Notes under the pieces: model-generated | The model's database searches: none | What the model was told of the DNA's origin: nothing | What the model saw: the letters and a program-made list of their open reading frames with translations, nothing else | Translations under genes and position numbers: made by a program | Origin: Paractinoplanes rishiriensis | GTDB taxonomy: Bacteria > Actinomycetota > Actinomycetes > Mycobacteriales > Micromonosporaceae | Reading direction: 5' to 3' | Assembly: GCF_016862375.1 (NCBI RefSeq) | Contig: NZ_BOMV01000092.1 | Location: 27,362-91,361 of the forward strand | Length of the DNA: 64,000 nucleotides | Shown here: positions 1 to 8,475 of the stretch, one piece after another | Position numbering within the stretch: the first letter of the stretch is position 1 | Layout of the letters: each line of letters begins with the position of its first letter

Positions 1-498
1 CTGGCGCGGCCCGGCCGGAGTGTTCTCGATGACGCCGGGCGGGATCGACTGGAAACTGAGCGTGTTGTTGACCAGCACGGTGACGCGGACCGGCTCCCCG
101 GCGCGGACGTGTTCGGTGATCTCCGTCGCGAACGGCGTGTACCCGCCCTCATGGGAGAGGACCTCGGTGTCACCGACCCACACCGTGGCCCGGTGGGTGG
201 CGGATTCGAAGTGAAGCACGATCCGGCGGCCGTCCCAGCCGCGGGGCACCCGCACGGTGCTCTGATACCACACGTCACCGATGTAGTCGCGTACGGCAGT
301 GTCGGCCGCAAGGTCGTTGAAGCTGGCCGGAACCGCCATCTCGCGGGCATGGGGCAGCGGACCGGAGAACCACCGCGCGGCGCGGCCTTCGCCGGCCGGG
401 TCGAGGGAGAACTGCCAGAGTCCGTCGAGCCGCTTGCGCTCCCGGGTGGCGGTGTCTTGAGGTCGAAGCACGCCAAGCCTCCAAGGTTGTCGTCTCAT
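1..498 (-). CDS. GH2 beta-glucuronidase/beta-galactosidase-like protein, N-terminal part (runs off window)
   Basis: The reverse strand is open for 166 codons from an ATG at 498 to the window edge. The translation (RLDGLWQFSLDP, then DYIGDVWYQ, PRGWDGRRIVL, SHEGGYTPF) is the sugar-binding jelly-roll domain that opens glycoside hydrolase family 2 enzymes. It matches, almost motif for motif, the complete GH2 gene at 31236-33026, so the two are paralogues. The catalytic TIM barrel lies outside the window, so the substrate (beta-glucuronide or beta-galactoside) cannot be told directly; glucuronide is favoured by that paralogue. A purine-rich GGAGCG lies just upstream of the ATG. A GTG about nine codons in is an alternative start. 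Confidence 0.82.
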   Translation of the reverse strand, partial: MRRQPWRLGVLRPQDTATRERKRLDGLWQFSLDPAGEGRAARWFSGPLPHAREMAVPASFNDLAADTAVRDYIGDVWYQSTVRVPRGWDGRRIVLHFESATHRATVWVGDTEVLSHEGGYTPFATEITEHVRAGEPVRVTVLVNNTLSFQSIPPGVIENTPAGPRQ

Positions 499-641
499 CG
501 CCGCTCCCACCATTGGGCGCGCTCCAGGGCATCGAGGTCAACAAATTGCCCTTGCCTGGAAACGGCCGAGCCGCTTGCCGCCGCTCGGGGCGCAGCGGAA
601 GATGGGATGGTCGAGTGGCGCGCCGGAGGAGGTCGTCTGCG

Positions 642-1274
642 ATGTCGGTGTCCCCGTCCGACCATCCGATCAGGCCGGTTGTCACCATCTTCGAGTCCTA
701 CGGTTCCGGCGCGGATCTGGTCGGTTCGCGGGTGGCCGACACGCTCGGGGTGGCGTTCCACCCCCAGGCATTCTCCTCCGAACAGATCGAGGAGTCCCCG
801 GAGCAGCGCGACGACGAGGGCCTGCTGGCCCGGGTCTTCGCCGCGATGGGTGATTCGTACGCCGCCCTTGATGGACCGGCCGTGGCGATGGTTCAGCGGG
901 ACGACCACGAGCTGGTGCTGCGCAACACCCGCTGGGTCACGGATGCTGCCGGCGCGGGCGCGGTGATCGTCGGTCGCAACGGAGCGCTCATCCTGGCCAC
1001 CTGGCCGGGGGCTCTGCATGTGCGCCTCGACGCTGCGGTGCCGTGGCGGGTCGAGCAGGCCGCACGGACCAACGGCATCACCATGGACCGGGCGGCCAAG
1101 CGGCAGCGGCGCGAGGACGACCTGCGGGCAGACATGTCGATCCGCCTGTACGGCTGGGACCCGCGCGAGCCGACCGGGTACGACTTGGTGCTGAACCCCG
1201 GCTCGCTGAGCCTGGACGCCTGCGTGGACGTCATCGTCCACGCCAGCCGGGTGAAGGCCGCGTCAGCCGCCTGA
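642..1274 (+). CDS. cytidylate-kinase-like family protein
   Basis: A 210-residue protein of the Cytidylate_kin2 (AAA_26-type) family, often found beside universal stress genes in actinobacteria. The N-terminus PVVTIFESYGSGADLVGSRVADTLG is a degenerate kinase P-loop followed by the usual helix: the classical GxxGxGKS/T is replaced by ESYGSGADLVG, as is common in this subfamily, so nucleotide kinase activity is unproven. A central GAGAVIVGRNG segment and a C-terminal LDACVDVIVHAS helix are shared with the second copy at 27146-27817. The start was placed at 642 because GGAGGAGGTC lies 9-17 bases upstream; the frame stays open further 5' but the extra residues are low-complexity arginine-rich. 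It stands alone, divergent from the GH2 gene. Confidence 0.8.
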   Translation: MSVSPSDHPIRPVVTIFESYGSGADLVGSRVADTLGVAFHPQAFSSEQIEESPEQRDDEGLLARVFAAMGDSYAALDGPAVAMVQRDDHELVLRNTRWVTDAAGAGAVIVGRNGALILATWPGALHVRLDAAVPWRVEQAARTNGITMDRAAKRQRREDDLRADMSIRLYGWDPREPTGYDLVLNPGSLSLDACVDVIVHASRVKAASAA

Positions 1275-1493
1275 CCTCCCGGCATCAGGCTAAATCAGCG
1301 CAGCGCGGTGGCGACGTAGGCGGCGCCGGAAGCGGTTCGCGGAATGGGTCATTACTCAGCGCTGCCGTTGTCCGTCTGTCTTGGGCGGGGCCTGGGGCGG
1401 TGCGGGGTGGCGCGTCGGTGAGTTCGGGATGCGAAGCGCCGCCGCCGACCAGCAGCAGGTCGCGTGCCATCGCCGGGAAGGCGGCGTCGCCGA

Positions 1494-1991
1494 TCACGCC
1501 GGAACTCCGCTGCCGGTGGGCCGACGGAGGGTGTTCCTCTGCGGCACGTCGGCCAGCTCGTCGAGGAGCCGCTGCATCAGGGTGGCGAGGGTGCGCCGGT
1601 CGTCGGCGGGCCAGCCGTCGAGGGCGTGTTCGAAGAGGCGCACCCCGCTGCGGTCGATCTCTCGCAGCCTCTGCCGGCCGCCGTCGGTCACGGTGAGCAG
1701 CGCGGCGCGTTTGTCGCCCGGGTCGCCCTGTCGCGCGATGAGGCCGCGTTCTTCGAGGCGTCGCACCTGCGGCGTGACCGTCGATTTGTCGACGCCTTGC
1801 CAGGCGGCTAGATCGGAGGCGCGGACGGGGCCTTGTTCGGTGATCGATCGCAGCAGGGTGATGTCGTTCGGCGTCAGCGCCTGTGCCGCCGCGCCGAGGA
1901 GCGATCGGCGTACGTCGCCGCGGTGTGCCCATCGCAGCAGGCTGGTGAACGCCTCCTGAACCTGTCTGGCCGAGTCGTCGTCATCACGCAT
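1494..1991 (-). CDS. MarR family transcriptional regulator
   Basis: A 165-residue winged-helix regulator. The core has LTPNDITLLRSI, then the recognition region DLAAWQGVDKSTVTPQVRRLEERGLIAR, and the wing signature DPGDKRAALLTVTDGGRQ, which is diagnostic for MarR. MarR proteins bind DNA as dimers and usually repress their own gene and a divergent neighbour until a ligand releases them. The start at 1991 is the ATG that gives the normal MarR length. The gene is divergent from the small membrane-protein/Mrp operon, and two inverted repeats lie in the 90-base gap, so it probably controls both directions. The ligand is unknown. Confidence 0.9.
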   Translation of the reverse strand: MRDDDDSARQVQEAFTSLLRWAHRGDVRRSLLGAAAQALTPNDITLLRSITEQGPVRASDLAAWQGVDKSTVTPQVRRLEERGLIARQGDPGDKRAALLTVTDGGRQRLREIDRSGVRLFEHALDGWPADDRRTLATLMQRLLDELADVPQRNTLRRPTGSGVPA

Positions 1992-2015
1992 GTGACGCAA
2001 TCTACACCGATAGAT

Positions 2016-2063
2016 GGTTGGCGCAAACCAACCTCCCTGATATGGTTTGGTTATACAAACTAT
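2016..2063. promoter_or_regulatory. two probable MarR operators in the divergent marR/mrp promoter
   Basis: Two inverted repeats of the same design sit between the MarR gene and the divergent operon. The first is GGTTGG-N6-CCAACC at 2016-2033 (perfect). The second is GTTTG-N6-CAAAC at 2045-2060, extendable to ATGGTTTG/CAAACTAT at 2042-2063. Both have six-base centres and their centres are about 28 bases apart, close to an integral number of turns. AT-rich DNA (TATGGTTTGGTTATAC) between them and the AGGAGG at 2065 suggests an overlapping promoter. Binding is inferred from position and symmetry. Confidence 0.6.
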
Positions 2064-2081
2064 TAGGAGGTGTGCAGGGCT

Positions 2082-2747
2082 ATGGTCACCAAGGTGCCCG
2101 GCGGAGTGCGTAGCGGCGACCATGCGGGTCCTGTGACCGCGGGCGGGGCCACTCTGGTCGGCACTGGGTTGGGCGCGTGGCTGGGCATGCTCACCGGGCT
2201 GCTGCCGGGTCTTCTCCTGCACAGCCCGGCATGGGCTGCCATGGTGGTGGGCGGTTTGCTGATCGGGGCGGCCGCCGGTGCCGTCCTAGGGTTCATCACC
2301 TATTGGGCGACCGACGGGCGCCAGGCGCAGCGGTCCGTGTCGGGGTCGGCCGTGCCCACGCGGCAGGGACGCGTTGGGGGTGGGGTTGTCCTTCGGGAAC
2401 GGAGGGTACGTCAGGCCAACGGGAGGCAGAGGGGGATCGCGCGTGCTGATACTGCTGATCGCTCACCTGGCTGCCGCGTTGGTGGCGCCGGGCATCGTGC
2501 GCAGCATGGGACTGCGGGCGTTCTACCTGCTCGCGGCGGTGCCAGCCGCGGGGCTGGGGTGGGCCCTCACGCACACCGCTGCGATGCGCGACGGCCGCGC
2601 GGTCGCCGAGGTGTACCCGTGGGCCGGGCAGCTCGGAGCGGATGTTGCCCTGCGGATGACGTCGCTGTCCTGGCTGATGGTGCTGCTCGTCGGCGGCGTG
2701 GGCGCGCTAGCACTGGTCTACTGTGGGCGGTACTTCCCGGCCGGTGA
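2082..2747 (+). CDS. small glycine-rich membrane protein, 3' end uncertain
   Basis: An ATG at 2082 follows AGGAGG (2065-2070). The first ~85 residues form two hydrophobic glycine-rich helices (GTGLGAWLGMLTGLLPG; MVVGGLLIGAAAGAVLGF) followed by TDGRQAQRSVSG. This resembles the C-terminal two-helix part of actinobacterial general-stress membrane proteins, which end in a G-R-x-D-F-x-S-V-S motif, without their N-terminal cytosolic part. The frame stays open to 2747, overlapping about 300 bases of mrpA in another frame; composition after ~2340 does not look like a real protein, so a frameshift or short true gene is likely. It is the first gene after the MarR operators. Confidence 0.45.
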   Translation: MVTKVPGGVRSGDHAGPVTAGGATLVGTGLGAWLGMLTGLLPGLLLHSPAWAAMVVGGLLIGAAAGAVLGFITYWATDGRQAQRSVSGSAVPTRQGRVGGGVVLRERRVRQANGRQRGIARADTADRSPGCRVGGAGHRAQHGTAGVLPARGGASRGAGVGPHAHRCDARRPRGRRGVPVGRAARSGCCPADDVAVLADGAARRRRGRASTGLLWAVLPGR

Positions 2748-5271
2748 GCCCGGACTGGGCCGGTTCGCCGGGGTCTTCGTCGGGTTCGCCGGTGCGATGC
2801 TGGGCCTAGTCATCGCCGACAACCTCATCGTCCTGTACGTGTTCTGGGAACTGACCACCGTCTTCTCGTACCTGCTGATCGGCCACGATCCGACCAGCCG
2901 GGCCGGCCGGCGCGCCGCCCTGCAAGCGCTGATCGTCACCACGCTGGGTGGCCTGGCGATGCTGGTGGGCATCATCATGCTGGGTGAGCATGCCGACGGC
3001 TACCGCTGGTCGCAGGTGGCGGTGACTCTTCCGGACGGCGGCTACCTGGCCGCCGCCGTGGTCCTGCTGCTGCTCGGTGCTTTGTCCAAGTCGGCGATCT
3101 TCCCGTTCAGTTTCTGGTTGCCGCGGGCGATGGCCGCCCCGACGCCGGTCAGCGCCTACCTGCACGCGGCGGCGATGGTCAAGGCCGGGGTGTTCCTGAT
3201 CGGATTGCTGAGCCCGGTGCTCGCCGGCGCCGTGCCGTGGCGTCCGGTCGTGCTGGGCGCCGGCATCGTGACGATGCTGTTCGGCGGATGGACGGCGTTG
3301 CGGCAGGATGACCTGAAGCTGCTGCTGGCGTACGGCACGGTTAGCCAACTGGGCCTGCTGGCCGTCGCGCTCGGGGCGGGGTTCCGAGATGCGGCGCTGG
3401 CCGGCGCGATGATGCTGCTGGCCCACGCGATGTTCAAAGCGGCGCTGTTCTTCGTGGTGGGCGTCGTCGACCATGCCACCGGCACTCGCGACCTGCGCCA
3501 CCTCTCTGGTCTGCGGCATGCGGCGCCGGCGTTGTGGGTGGTGGCCGTGCTCGCCGCGATCTCGATGGCGGGCGTGCCGCCGATGGCCGGGTTCGTCGGC
3601 AAGGAGGCGATCTTCGATGCCTTCCTCGGCGGCGACTGGTGGCAGTGGACGGTGCTGGCCGGCGTCGTGTCCGGGTCGGTGCTGACCGTCGCGTACACCT
3701 TGCGTTTCCTGTGGGGAGCCTTCGCCGACAAGCCCGGGGTCGCGCCGCGTGCGGTCCGCCGGGTGCCGTGGTCGCTGCTCGCCCCGGCGGCGGTGCTCGC
3801 TGTGGCCGGTCTTGCCGCCGGGCTGTCCGCGTCGGCGCTCGACGGTCTGCTGGCCGGGTATGCCGACACCTATCCGGACGCCGGGCGCTACCACCTCGCC
3901 CTCTGGCACGGTGCTACGCCCGCGTTGGCGCTGTCGGCGCTGGCGCTGGCCGGCGGCACCGCGGTGTTCGCGGTGACGATGCGGACGCGGTGGTGGCGAG
4001 GGGTGCGGCTGCCGCTGGACGGGGCGGCGGTCTACGAACGGGCGACCGGGGGGCTGGGCCGGCTGGCGGTCGAGGTCACCGGCGCCACCCAGCGGGGTTC
4101 GCTGCCGATCTACCTGGGCACCATCCTGACCGTGCTGGTGCTGCTGGGCGGCACCGCTCTGCTGGCCGGGCGGCCGGTTCCGGGCGGTTTCCGCCCGTGG
4201 GACAACCCGTTGCAGCTCGTGCCCGCCGTCGCGCTGGTCATCGCCGCGGTGTTCGCGGTGCGCGCCAACCGCCGCCTAGCCGCGGTAGTGCTGGTCGGCG
4301 TGACCGGGTACGCGACGGCGATGCTCTTCGTGCTGCACGGCGCTCCGGACCTGGCGCTGACGCAGTTCCTGGTGGAGACGTGCACGATGGTGATGTTCGT
4401 GCTGGTGCTGCGGCGGCTGCCGGGGCACTTCTCGGTGCGGCCGCTGGTGGCCAGCCGGTGGCTGCAGGTCGGCATCGGGGTCGCGGTCGGCGCGGTGATC
4501 TCCGGTTTGGCGTACGTGGCAACAGCCGGCCGCCAGGCCGTCTCGATCTCCACCGCCTTCGCCGAACCCGCCGTGTCCTACGGCGGCGGCCGCAACATCG
4601 TCAACGTGACACTGGTCGACATCCGCGCCTGGGACACGATGGGTGAGATCTCCGTGCTGCTGGTGGCCGCCACCGGTGTCGCCAGCCTCGTCTTCGGCGG
4701 GTCCCGGCGCCTGCGGCGCGGCGTGCGGCGCCCGCCGTTGCCGACGCCGCCGCGGGGCCAGGTGTGGCTGATGGCCGGGCATACGCTGGACGCCGGGCTG
4801 CGTTCGCCGATCCTCGAGGTGGTCACCCGCCTGGTGTTTCACACGATCGTGCTGTTCTCGGTCTACCTGTTGTTCGCCGGTCACAACGCGCCCGGCGGCG
4901 GTTTCGCCGGCGGTCTGGTCGTCGGGTTGGCGCTGGTGTTGCGGTATCTGGCCGGCGGCCGGCACGAGCTGGATGTGGCGGCGCCGGTCGATGCCGGCGT
5001 GATCATGGGCGCCGGCCTGTTCATCGCGCTGGGCACCGGCCTGACCGCCCTGGTCGCCGGCGGCGAGGTGCTGCAGAGTGCCCTGCTGGACTGGCACCTT
5101 CCGGTGCTCGGTCACGTCCATTTCGTCACGTCGATGGTCTTCGACGTCGGTGTGTACCTCGTGGTCATCGGGGTGGTGCTGAACATCCTGCGCAGCCTGG
5201 GCGCCGAGGTCGACCGCCACGAGCAGAGCGAACGCGCCGAGGCGATAGCCCGCGAGGAGGAACTGGTGTGA
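2443..5271 (+). CDS. mrpA: Mrp Na+/H+ antiporter subunit A fused to subunit B
   Basis: A 942-residue membrane protein. The first two thirds are a complex-I ND5-like proton pump (FWELTTVFSYLLIG; a proton-antiporter domain around residues 105-400 with SKSAIFPFSFWLPRAM and FKAALFF). A further hydrophobic block carries LHGAPDLALTQFLVET, typical of MrpA. The last ~160 residues (FAGHNAPGGGFAGGL onward) are an MnhB domain, so subunits A and B are one polypeptide, as in several actinobacteria. It works in the heteromeric Mrp complex that exports Na+ for H+. The GTG at 2443 has GGGAGGCAGAGGGGG just upstream; an earlier GTG at 2374 lacks this. The stop overlaps mrpC as GTGA. Confidence 0.93.
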   Translation: MLILLIAHLAAALVAPGIVRSMGLRAFYLLAAVPAAGLGWALTHTAAMRDGRAVAEVYPWAGQLGADVALRMTSLSWLMVLLVGGVGALALVYCGRYFPAGEPGLGRFAGVFVGFAGAMLGLVIADNLIVLYVFWELTTVFSYLLIGHDPTSRAGRRAALQALIVTTLGGLAMLVGIIMLGEHADGYRWSQVAVTLPDGGYLAAAVVLLLLGALSKSAIFPFSFWLPRAMAAPTPVSAYLHAAAMVKAGVFLIGLLSPVLAGAVPWRPVVLGAGIVTMLFGGWTALRQDDLKLLLAYGTVSQLGLLAVALGAGFRDAALAGAMMLLAHAMFKAALFFVVGVVDHATGTRDLRHLSGLRHAAPALWVVAVLAAISMAGVPPMAGFVGKEAIFDAFLGGDWWQWTVLAGVVSGSVLTVAYTLRFLWGAFADKPGVAPRAVRRVPWSLLAPAAVLAVAGLAAGLSASALDGLLAGYADTYPDAGRYHLALWHGATPALALSALALAGGTAVFAVTMRTRWWRGVRLPLDGAAVYERATGGLGRLAVEVTGATQRGSLPIYLGTILTVLVLLGGTALLAGRPVPGGFRPWDNPLQLVPAVALVIAAVFAVRANRRLAAVVLVGVTGYATAMLFVLHGAPDLALTQFLVETCTMVMFVLVLRRLPGHFSVRPLVASRWLQVGIGVAVGAVISGLAYVATAGRQAVSISTAFAEPAVSYGGGRNIVNVTLVDIRAWDTMGEISVLLVAATGVASLVFGGSRRLRRGVRRPPLPTPPRGQVWLMAGHTLDAGLRSPILEVVTRLVFHTIVLFSVYLLFAGHNAPGGGFAGGLVVGLALVLRYLAGGRHELDVAAPVDAGVIMGAGLFIALGTGLTALVAGGEVLQSALLDWHLPVLGHVHFVTSMVFDVGVYLVVIGVVLNILRSLGAEVDRHEQSERAEAIAREEELV

Positions 5272-5690
5272 GCCCGAACCTGCTGCTCGTGATCATCGTC
5301 GGCGTGCTGTTCGCCGCCGGCGTCACACTGCTGCTGGAACGCAACCTGACCCGGGTGATCCTCGGCATAACCCTGATGGGCAACGGGGTGAACCTGCTGA
5401 TCCTGCTCGGTGGCACGTACGGCGGACCGCCGATCGTGGGCCTCACCGCGGAACCGGCGATGAGCGATCCGCTGACCCAGGCCATGATCCTGACGGCCAT
5501 TGTGATCACTCTCGGGATGACCGCGTTCCTGCTGGCGATGGCGTACCGCAGCTGGTTGCTCACCGGTCATGACGACGTGCAGGACGACGTCGAGGACCGG
5601 CGGATCATGCGGCGGGCGGAACGGGACCAGGGCCTCGAGGACGAGGACGCGCCGGAACCCGAGGCCGCGACGCAAGGGGAGCCGCGATGA
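5268..5690 (+). CDS. mrpC: Mrp Na+/H+ antiporter subunit C
   Basis: A 140-residue NuoK-like subunit with three predicted membrane helices (LLLVIIVGVLFAAGVTLLL; VILGITLMGNGVNLLIL; AMILTAIVITLGMTAFLLAM). The motifs ITLMGNGVNL and DPLTQAMILTAIVI are characteristic of MnhC/MrpC. An acidic, charged tail of about 35 residues follows the last helix. Translation starts with GTG at 5268, overlapping the end of mrpA, and the stop overlaps the mrpD ATG (ATGA), so translational coupling is expected. It is needed to assemble MrpA with MrpD in the antiporter. Confidence 0.93.
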   Translation: MSPNLLLVIIVGVLFAAGVTLLLERNLTRVILGITLMGNGVNLLILLGGTYGGPPIVGLTAEPAMSDPLTQAMILTAIVITLGMTAFLLAMAYRSWLLTGHDDVQDDVEDRRIMRRAERDQGLEDEDAPEPEAATQGEPR

Positions 5691-7207
5691 CATGGCTCGT
5701 TCCGCTGCCGGTGATCATGCCGTTGCTGGGTGCCGCCGTTGCGCTGCTGATCCGCCGGCGTCCGAATCTGCAACGGGTCGTGAGCCTGCTCGTGCTGACC
5801 TGCACTCTGGCGGTCGCGATCGCGCTGCTGGTGCTCGCGAGCACCGGTGCACCGCTGACGGTCGCCGTCGGCGGCTGGGCGGCGCCGCTGGGCATCGTGC
5901 TCGTCGCCGACCGGCTCGCGACCCTGATGCTCGTCGTCTCCGCGGCGGTGACGCTGTGCGTGCTGGTCTACTCGATCGGCCAGGGCTTGGCCGACGGCGA
6001 CGGCGCTACCCCTGTGGCGGTTTACCACCCGGCGTACCTCATCCTCACGGCCGGCGTCACGAACGCCTTCCTGGCCGGCGACCTGTTCAACCTCTACGTC
6101 GGTTTCGAGATTCTGCTGGCCGCCAGCTACGTGCTCATCACCCTGGGCGCTACGCGCAGCCGGATCCGCGACGGCACCACGTACGTGGTGGTCAGTCTGC
6201 TGTCGTCGATGGTCTTCCTGACCGCGATCGGCCTGATCTACGCCGCGACCGGCACGCTGAACCTGGCTCAGCTCGCCGGCCGGCTCGACGCGCTGCCCGA
6301 CGGCCTGCAACTGGGCCTGCAGAGCATGCTGCTGCTGGCGTTCGGCATCAAGGCCGCTGTCTTCCCTGTTTCAGCGTGGCTGCCCGACAGCTACCCGACC
6401 GCGATCGCGCCGGTCACGGCCGTCTTCGCCGGCCTGCTCACCAAGGTCGGCGTGTACGCGATCATCCGTACCCAGACGCTGCTGTTCCCCGACGGCCCGG
6501 CCGCCGACCTCCTGCTGGTGGCCGCGTTGCTGACCATGACCGTCGGGATCCTCGGCGCGATCGCCCAGTCGGATATCAAACGGCTGCTGTCGTTCACGCT
6601 GGTCAGCCACATCGGATACATGCTGTTCGGCATCGGGCTCGCCTCGGCCGCCGGGCTGTCCGGTGCGATCTTCTACGTCGTGCATCACATCGTCATCCAG
6701 ACCACGCTGTTCCTCGCCGCCGGGCTGATCGAACGCCGCGGTGGCACCACGACACTGGACCGGCTGGGCGGACTCGCGCGGCTGGCGCCCGTTCTGGGCG
6801 TGTTGTTCTTCCTGCCCGCTCTGAACCTCGCCGGTATCCCGCCGTTCTCCGGCTTCCTCGGCAAGCTCGGGCTGCTGCAGGCCGGTGTCGCAGACGGCGG
6901 TGCCCTGGCCTGGGCGCTGGTCGCCGGCAGCGTGCTGACCAGCCTGCTCACGTTGTACGCGATCGGCCGGGTCTGGAATCTGGCGTTCTGGAGTGCGCCG
7001 CATGCTGAGATGCCGGCGCTCGACGGCGCCACTCGCGGCCGGGCGCTGCCGCGGTTGATGGTCAGCTCCACGCTCGCGCTTGTCATTCTCAGCACCGGGC
7101 TCACCGTGATCTCCGGGCCCTTGTACGAACTCACCACCCGGGCCGCCGCGGAACTCCGTGACCGCGAACCGTACGTGCACGCCGTCTTCGGCGAGGAGCC
7201 GCCATGA
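5687..7207 (+). CDS. mrpD: Mrp Na+/H+ antiporter subunit D
   Basis: A 506-residue ND2/ND4-like proton-translocating subunit with about 14 hydrophobic segments. Recognisable motifs are FNLYVGFEILLAASYVLI (with the conserved membrane glutamate), GIKAAVFPVSAWLPDSYPTA (lysine plus the WLP turn), and the lysine-bearing AQSDIKRLLSFTLVSHIGYM. Length and order fit MrpD/MnhD. It overlaps mrpC and mrpE by four bases on each side. With MrpA it forms the proton path of the complex, so the operon should support Na+ and alkaline pH homeostasis or proton-motive-force adjustment. Confidence 0.94.
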   Translation: MTWLVPLPVIMPLLGAAVALLIRRRPNLQRVVSLLVLTCTLAVAIALLVLASTGAPLTVAVGGWAAPLGIVLVADRLATLMLVVSAAVTLCVLVYSIGQGLADGDGATPVAVYHPAYLILTAGVTNAFLAGDLFNLYVGFEILLAASYVLITLGATRSRIRDGTTYVVVSLLSSMVFLTAIGLIYAATGTLNLAQLAGRLDALPDGLQLGLQSMLLLAFGIKAAVFPVSAWLPDSYPTAIAPVTAVFAGLLTKVGVYAIIRTQTLLFPDGPAADLLLVAALLTMTVGILGAIAQSDIKRLLSFTLVSHIGYMLFGIGLASAAGLSGAIFYVVHHIVIQTTLFLAAGLIERRGGTTTLDRLGGLARLAPVLGVLFFLPALNLAGIPPFSGFLGKLGLLQAGVADGGALAWALVAGSVLTSLLTLYAIGRVWNLAFWSAPHAEMPALDGATRGRALPRLMVSSTLALVILSTGLTVISGPLYELTTRAAAELRDREPYVHAVFGEEPP

Positions 7208-7767
7208 CCGACGCCGTAACAACCCGCACCACGCCGTCCCGATGGCGTGACCGCGTCGTGGCCGCGGCAGCGCTGGTCACCGTGTGGATGCTGCTCTGGG
7301 GTGTCTTCTCCTGGGCGAACCTGATCAGCGGGCTCCTCGTTGCCGCCGTCGTGCTGACCGTCTTCCCGCTGCCGCCCGTCACGTTCGCCGGGCGTCCGCG
7401 CCCGGTCGGGCTGCTCCGTTTCGCCGGGCGGTTCCTCGCCGACCTGGTGGTGGCCAGCGTGCAGTTGGCTGTGCTGGCCTTCCGGTTCGGTCACCGACCC
7501 CGCAGCGCCATTATCCGGGTACCGCTGCGCGTCCGGTCGGACCTCGTGCTCACCCTCACCGGGGAGGCCGTCTCGCTGATCCCCGGCAGCCTCATCGTCG
7601 ACACCGACCAGGCCTCGACGACGCTGTACATCCACGTCATTGGGGTGGCCGACCGGGACGCCGTGGAACGGTTCCGCCGCCAGGTGTACGAGACCGAGGC
7701 CCGCATCGTCCGGGCCATCGGCTCCGCCGCCGAGATCAGCATGCTTGCGAAGGAGAGACTTCCATGA
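7204..7767 (+). CDS. mrpE: Mrp Na+/H+ antiporter subunit E
   Basis: A 187-residue MnhE-family protein. Membrane helices occupy about residues 17-55 (VVAAAALVTVWMLLWGVFSWANLISGLLVAAVVL) and the region near residue 80. They are followed by the family's cytosolic part with LRVRSDLVLTLTGEAVSLIPGSL, the hallmark motif of MrpE. It begins inside the mrpD stop (ATGA) and its own stop overlaps mrpF. The N-terminus is slightly long for the family but the ATG is fixed by the overlap. Subunit E is an accessory part of the Mrp complex needed for stability or full activity. Confidence 0.92.
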   Translation: MTDAVTTRTTPSRWRDRVVAAAALVTVWMLLWGVFSWANLISGLLVAAVVLTVFPLPPVTFAGRPRPVGLLRFAGRFLADLVVASVQLAVLAFRFGHRPRSAIIRVPLRVRSDLVLTLTGEAVSLIPGSLIVDTDQASTTLYIHVIGVADRDAVERFRRQVYETEARIVRAIGSAAEISMLAKERLP

Positions 7768-8024
7768 CCGTGGTTGGTATCGCCGTGTCCATGTTGCTCT
7801 TCGCGGCGCTGACCCTCGTGCTCGTCCGGGTCGTGCGTGGACCAACCACGCTGGACCGCATCGTCGCGGTGGACGTGCTCCTGGCCGTCGTGGTGTGCGC
7901 CATCGCCGCGGAGGCCGCCTACACCCGCGACGCGACGTCGCTGCCCATCCTGGTGGTCCTGTCCATCCTGGGCTTCATCGGCTCGGTCAGCGTCGCCCGG
8001 TTCGCCCCGTGGAGCAGGCGATGA
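7764..8024 (+). CDS. mrpF: Mrp Na+/H+ antiporter subunit F
   Basis: An 86-residue protein with three hydrophobic helices and the MnhF motifs RVVRGPTTLDRIVAVD, RDATSLPILVVLSILGFIGSVSVAR. The conserved D in the TTLDRIVA loop is present. The start ATG at 7764 lies eight bases after AAGGAGAG inside the end of mrpE, a good ribosome site. The stop overlaps mrpG (ATGA at 8021). Size and order match all known group Mrp operons. It acts in the cytoplasmic membrane as part of the antiporter complex. Confidence 0.92.
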   Translation: MTVVGIAVSMLLFAALTLVLVRVVRGPTTLDRIVAVDVLLAVVVCAIAAEAAYTRDATSLPILVVLSILGFIGSVSVARFAPWSRR

Positions 8025-8422
8025 CCCTCCAGACCGTCGTCGACATCCTCGCCGGCACCTGCCTGATCTCCGGAGCGCTGCTCAGCTTCGCGGCCGGAGT
8101 CGGCTTGCTGCGCTTTCCCGACCTGCTGTCCCGCATGCACGCCGCCACCAAGCCGCAGGTGCTGGGGCTGCTGCTCATTCTTGCCGGCGCTGCGCTGCGA
8201 TTGCAGAACACCATCGACATCACCACCTTGGTGCTGGTGGGCATCTTCCAACTGGCGACCGCACCCGTCTCCGCCCACATGGTCGGCCGAGCCGTCTACC
8301 GCTCCCGGCACGTCCGCACCGATCTTCTCGTGGTCGACGAACTCGCCGCCGACCGCGCCGACGGTGACGGACAGCAGCAGGCTGACGATGCGGCCCACGC
8401 ACGGCGGGTTCAAGACGCCTGA
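8021..8422 (+). CDS. mrpG: Mrp Na+/H+ antiporter subunit G
   Basis: A 133-residue MnhG/PhaG protein: an N-terminal helix (LAGTCLISGALLSFAAGVGLLRF), the family motif PDLLSRMHAATKPQVLGLLLI and a third helix ending in APVSAHMVGRAVYR. The last ~35 residues are hydrophilic and rich in D, Q and A, longer than usual and probably cytosolic. It closes the seven-function mrp operon, which is co-directional and overlapping throughout. No transcription terminator could be recognised after the stop. Confidence 0.92.
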   Translation: MTLQTVVDILAGTCLISGALLSFAAGVGLLRFPDLLSRMHAATKPQVLGLLLILAGAALRLQNTIDITTLVLVGIFQLATAPVSAHMVGRAVYRSRHVRTDLLVVDELAADRADGDGQQQADDAAHARRVQDA

Positions 8423-8475
8423 TTCGGCGCCATGGGAACACGGGCCGGGAAGCCGCCGCGAGCAGGGAGTTGAGT

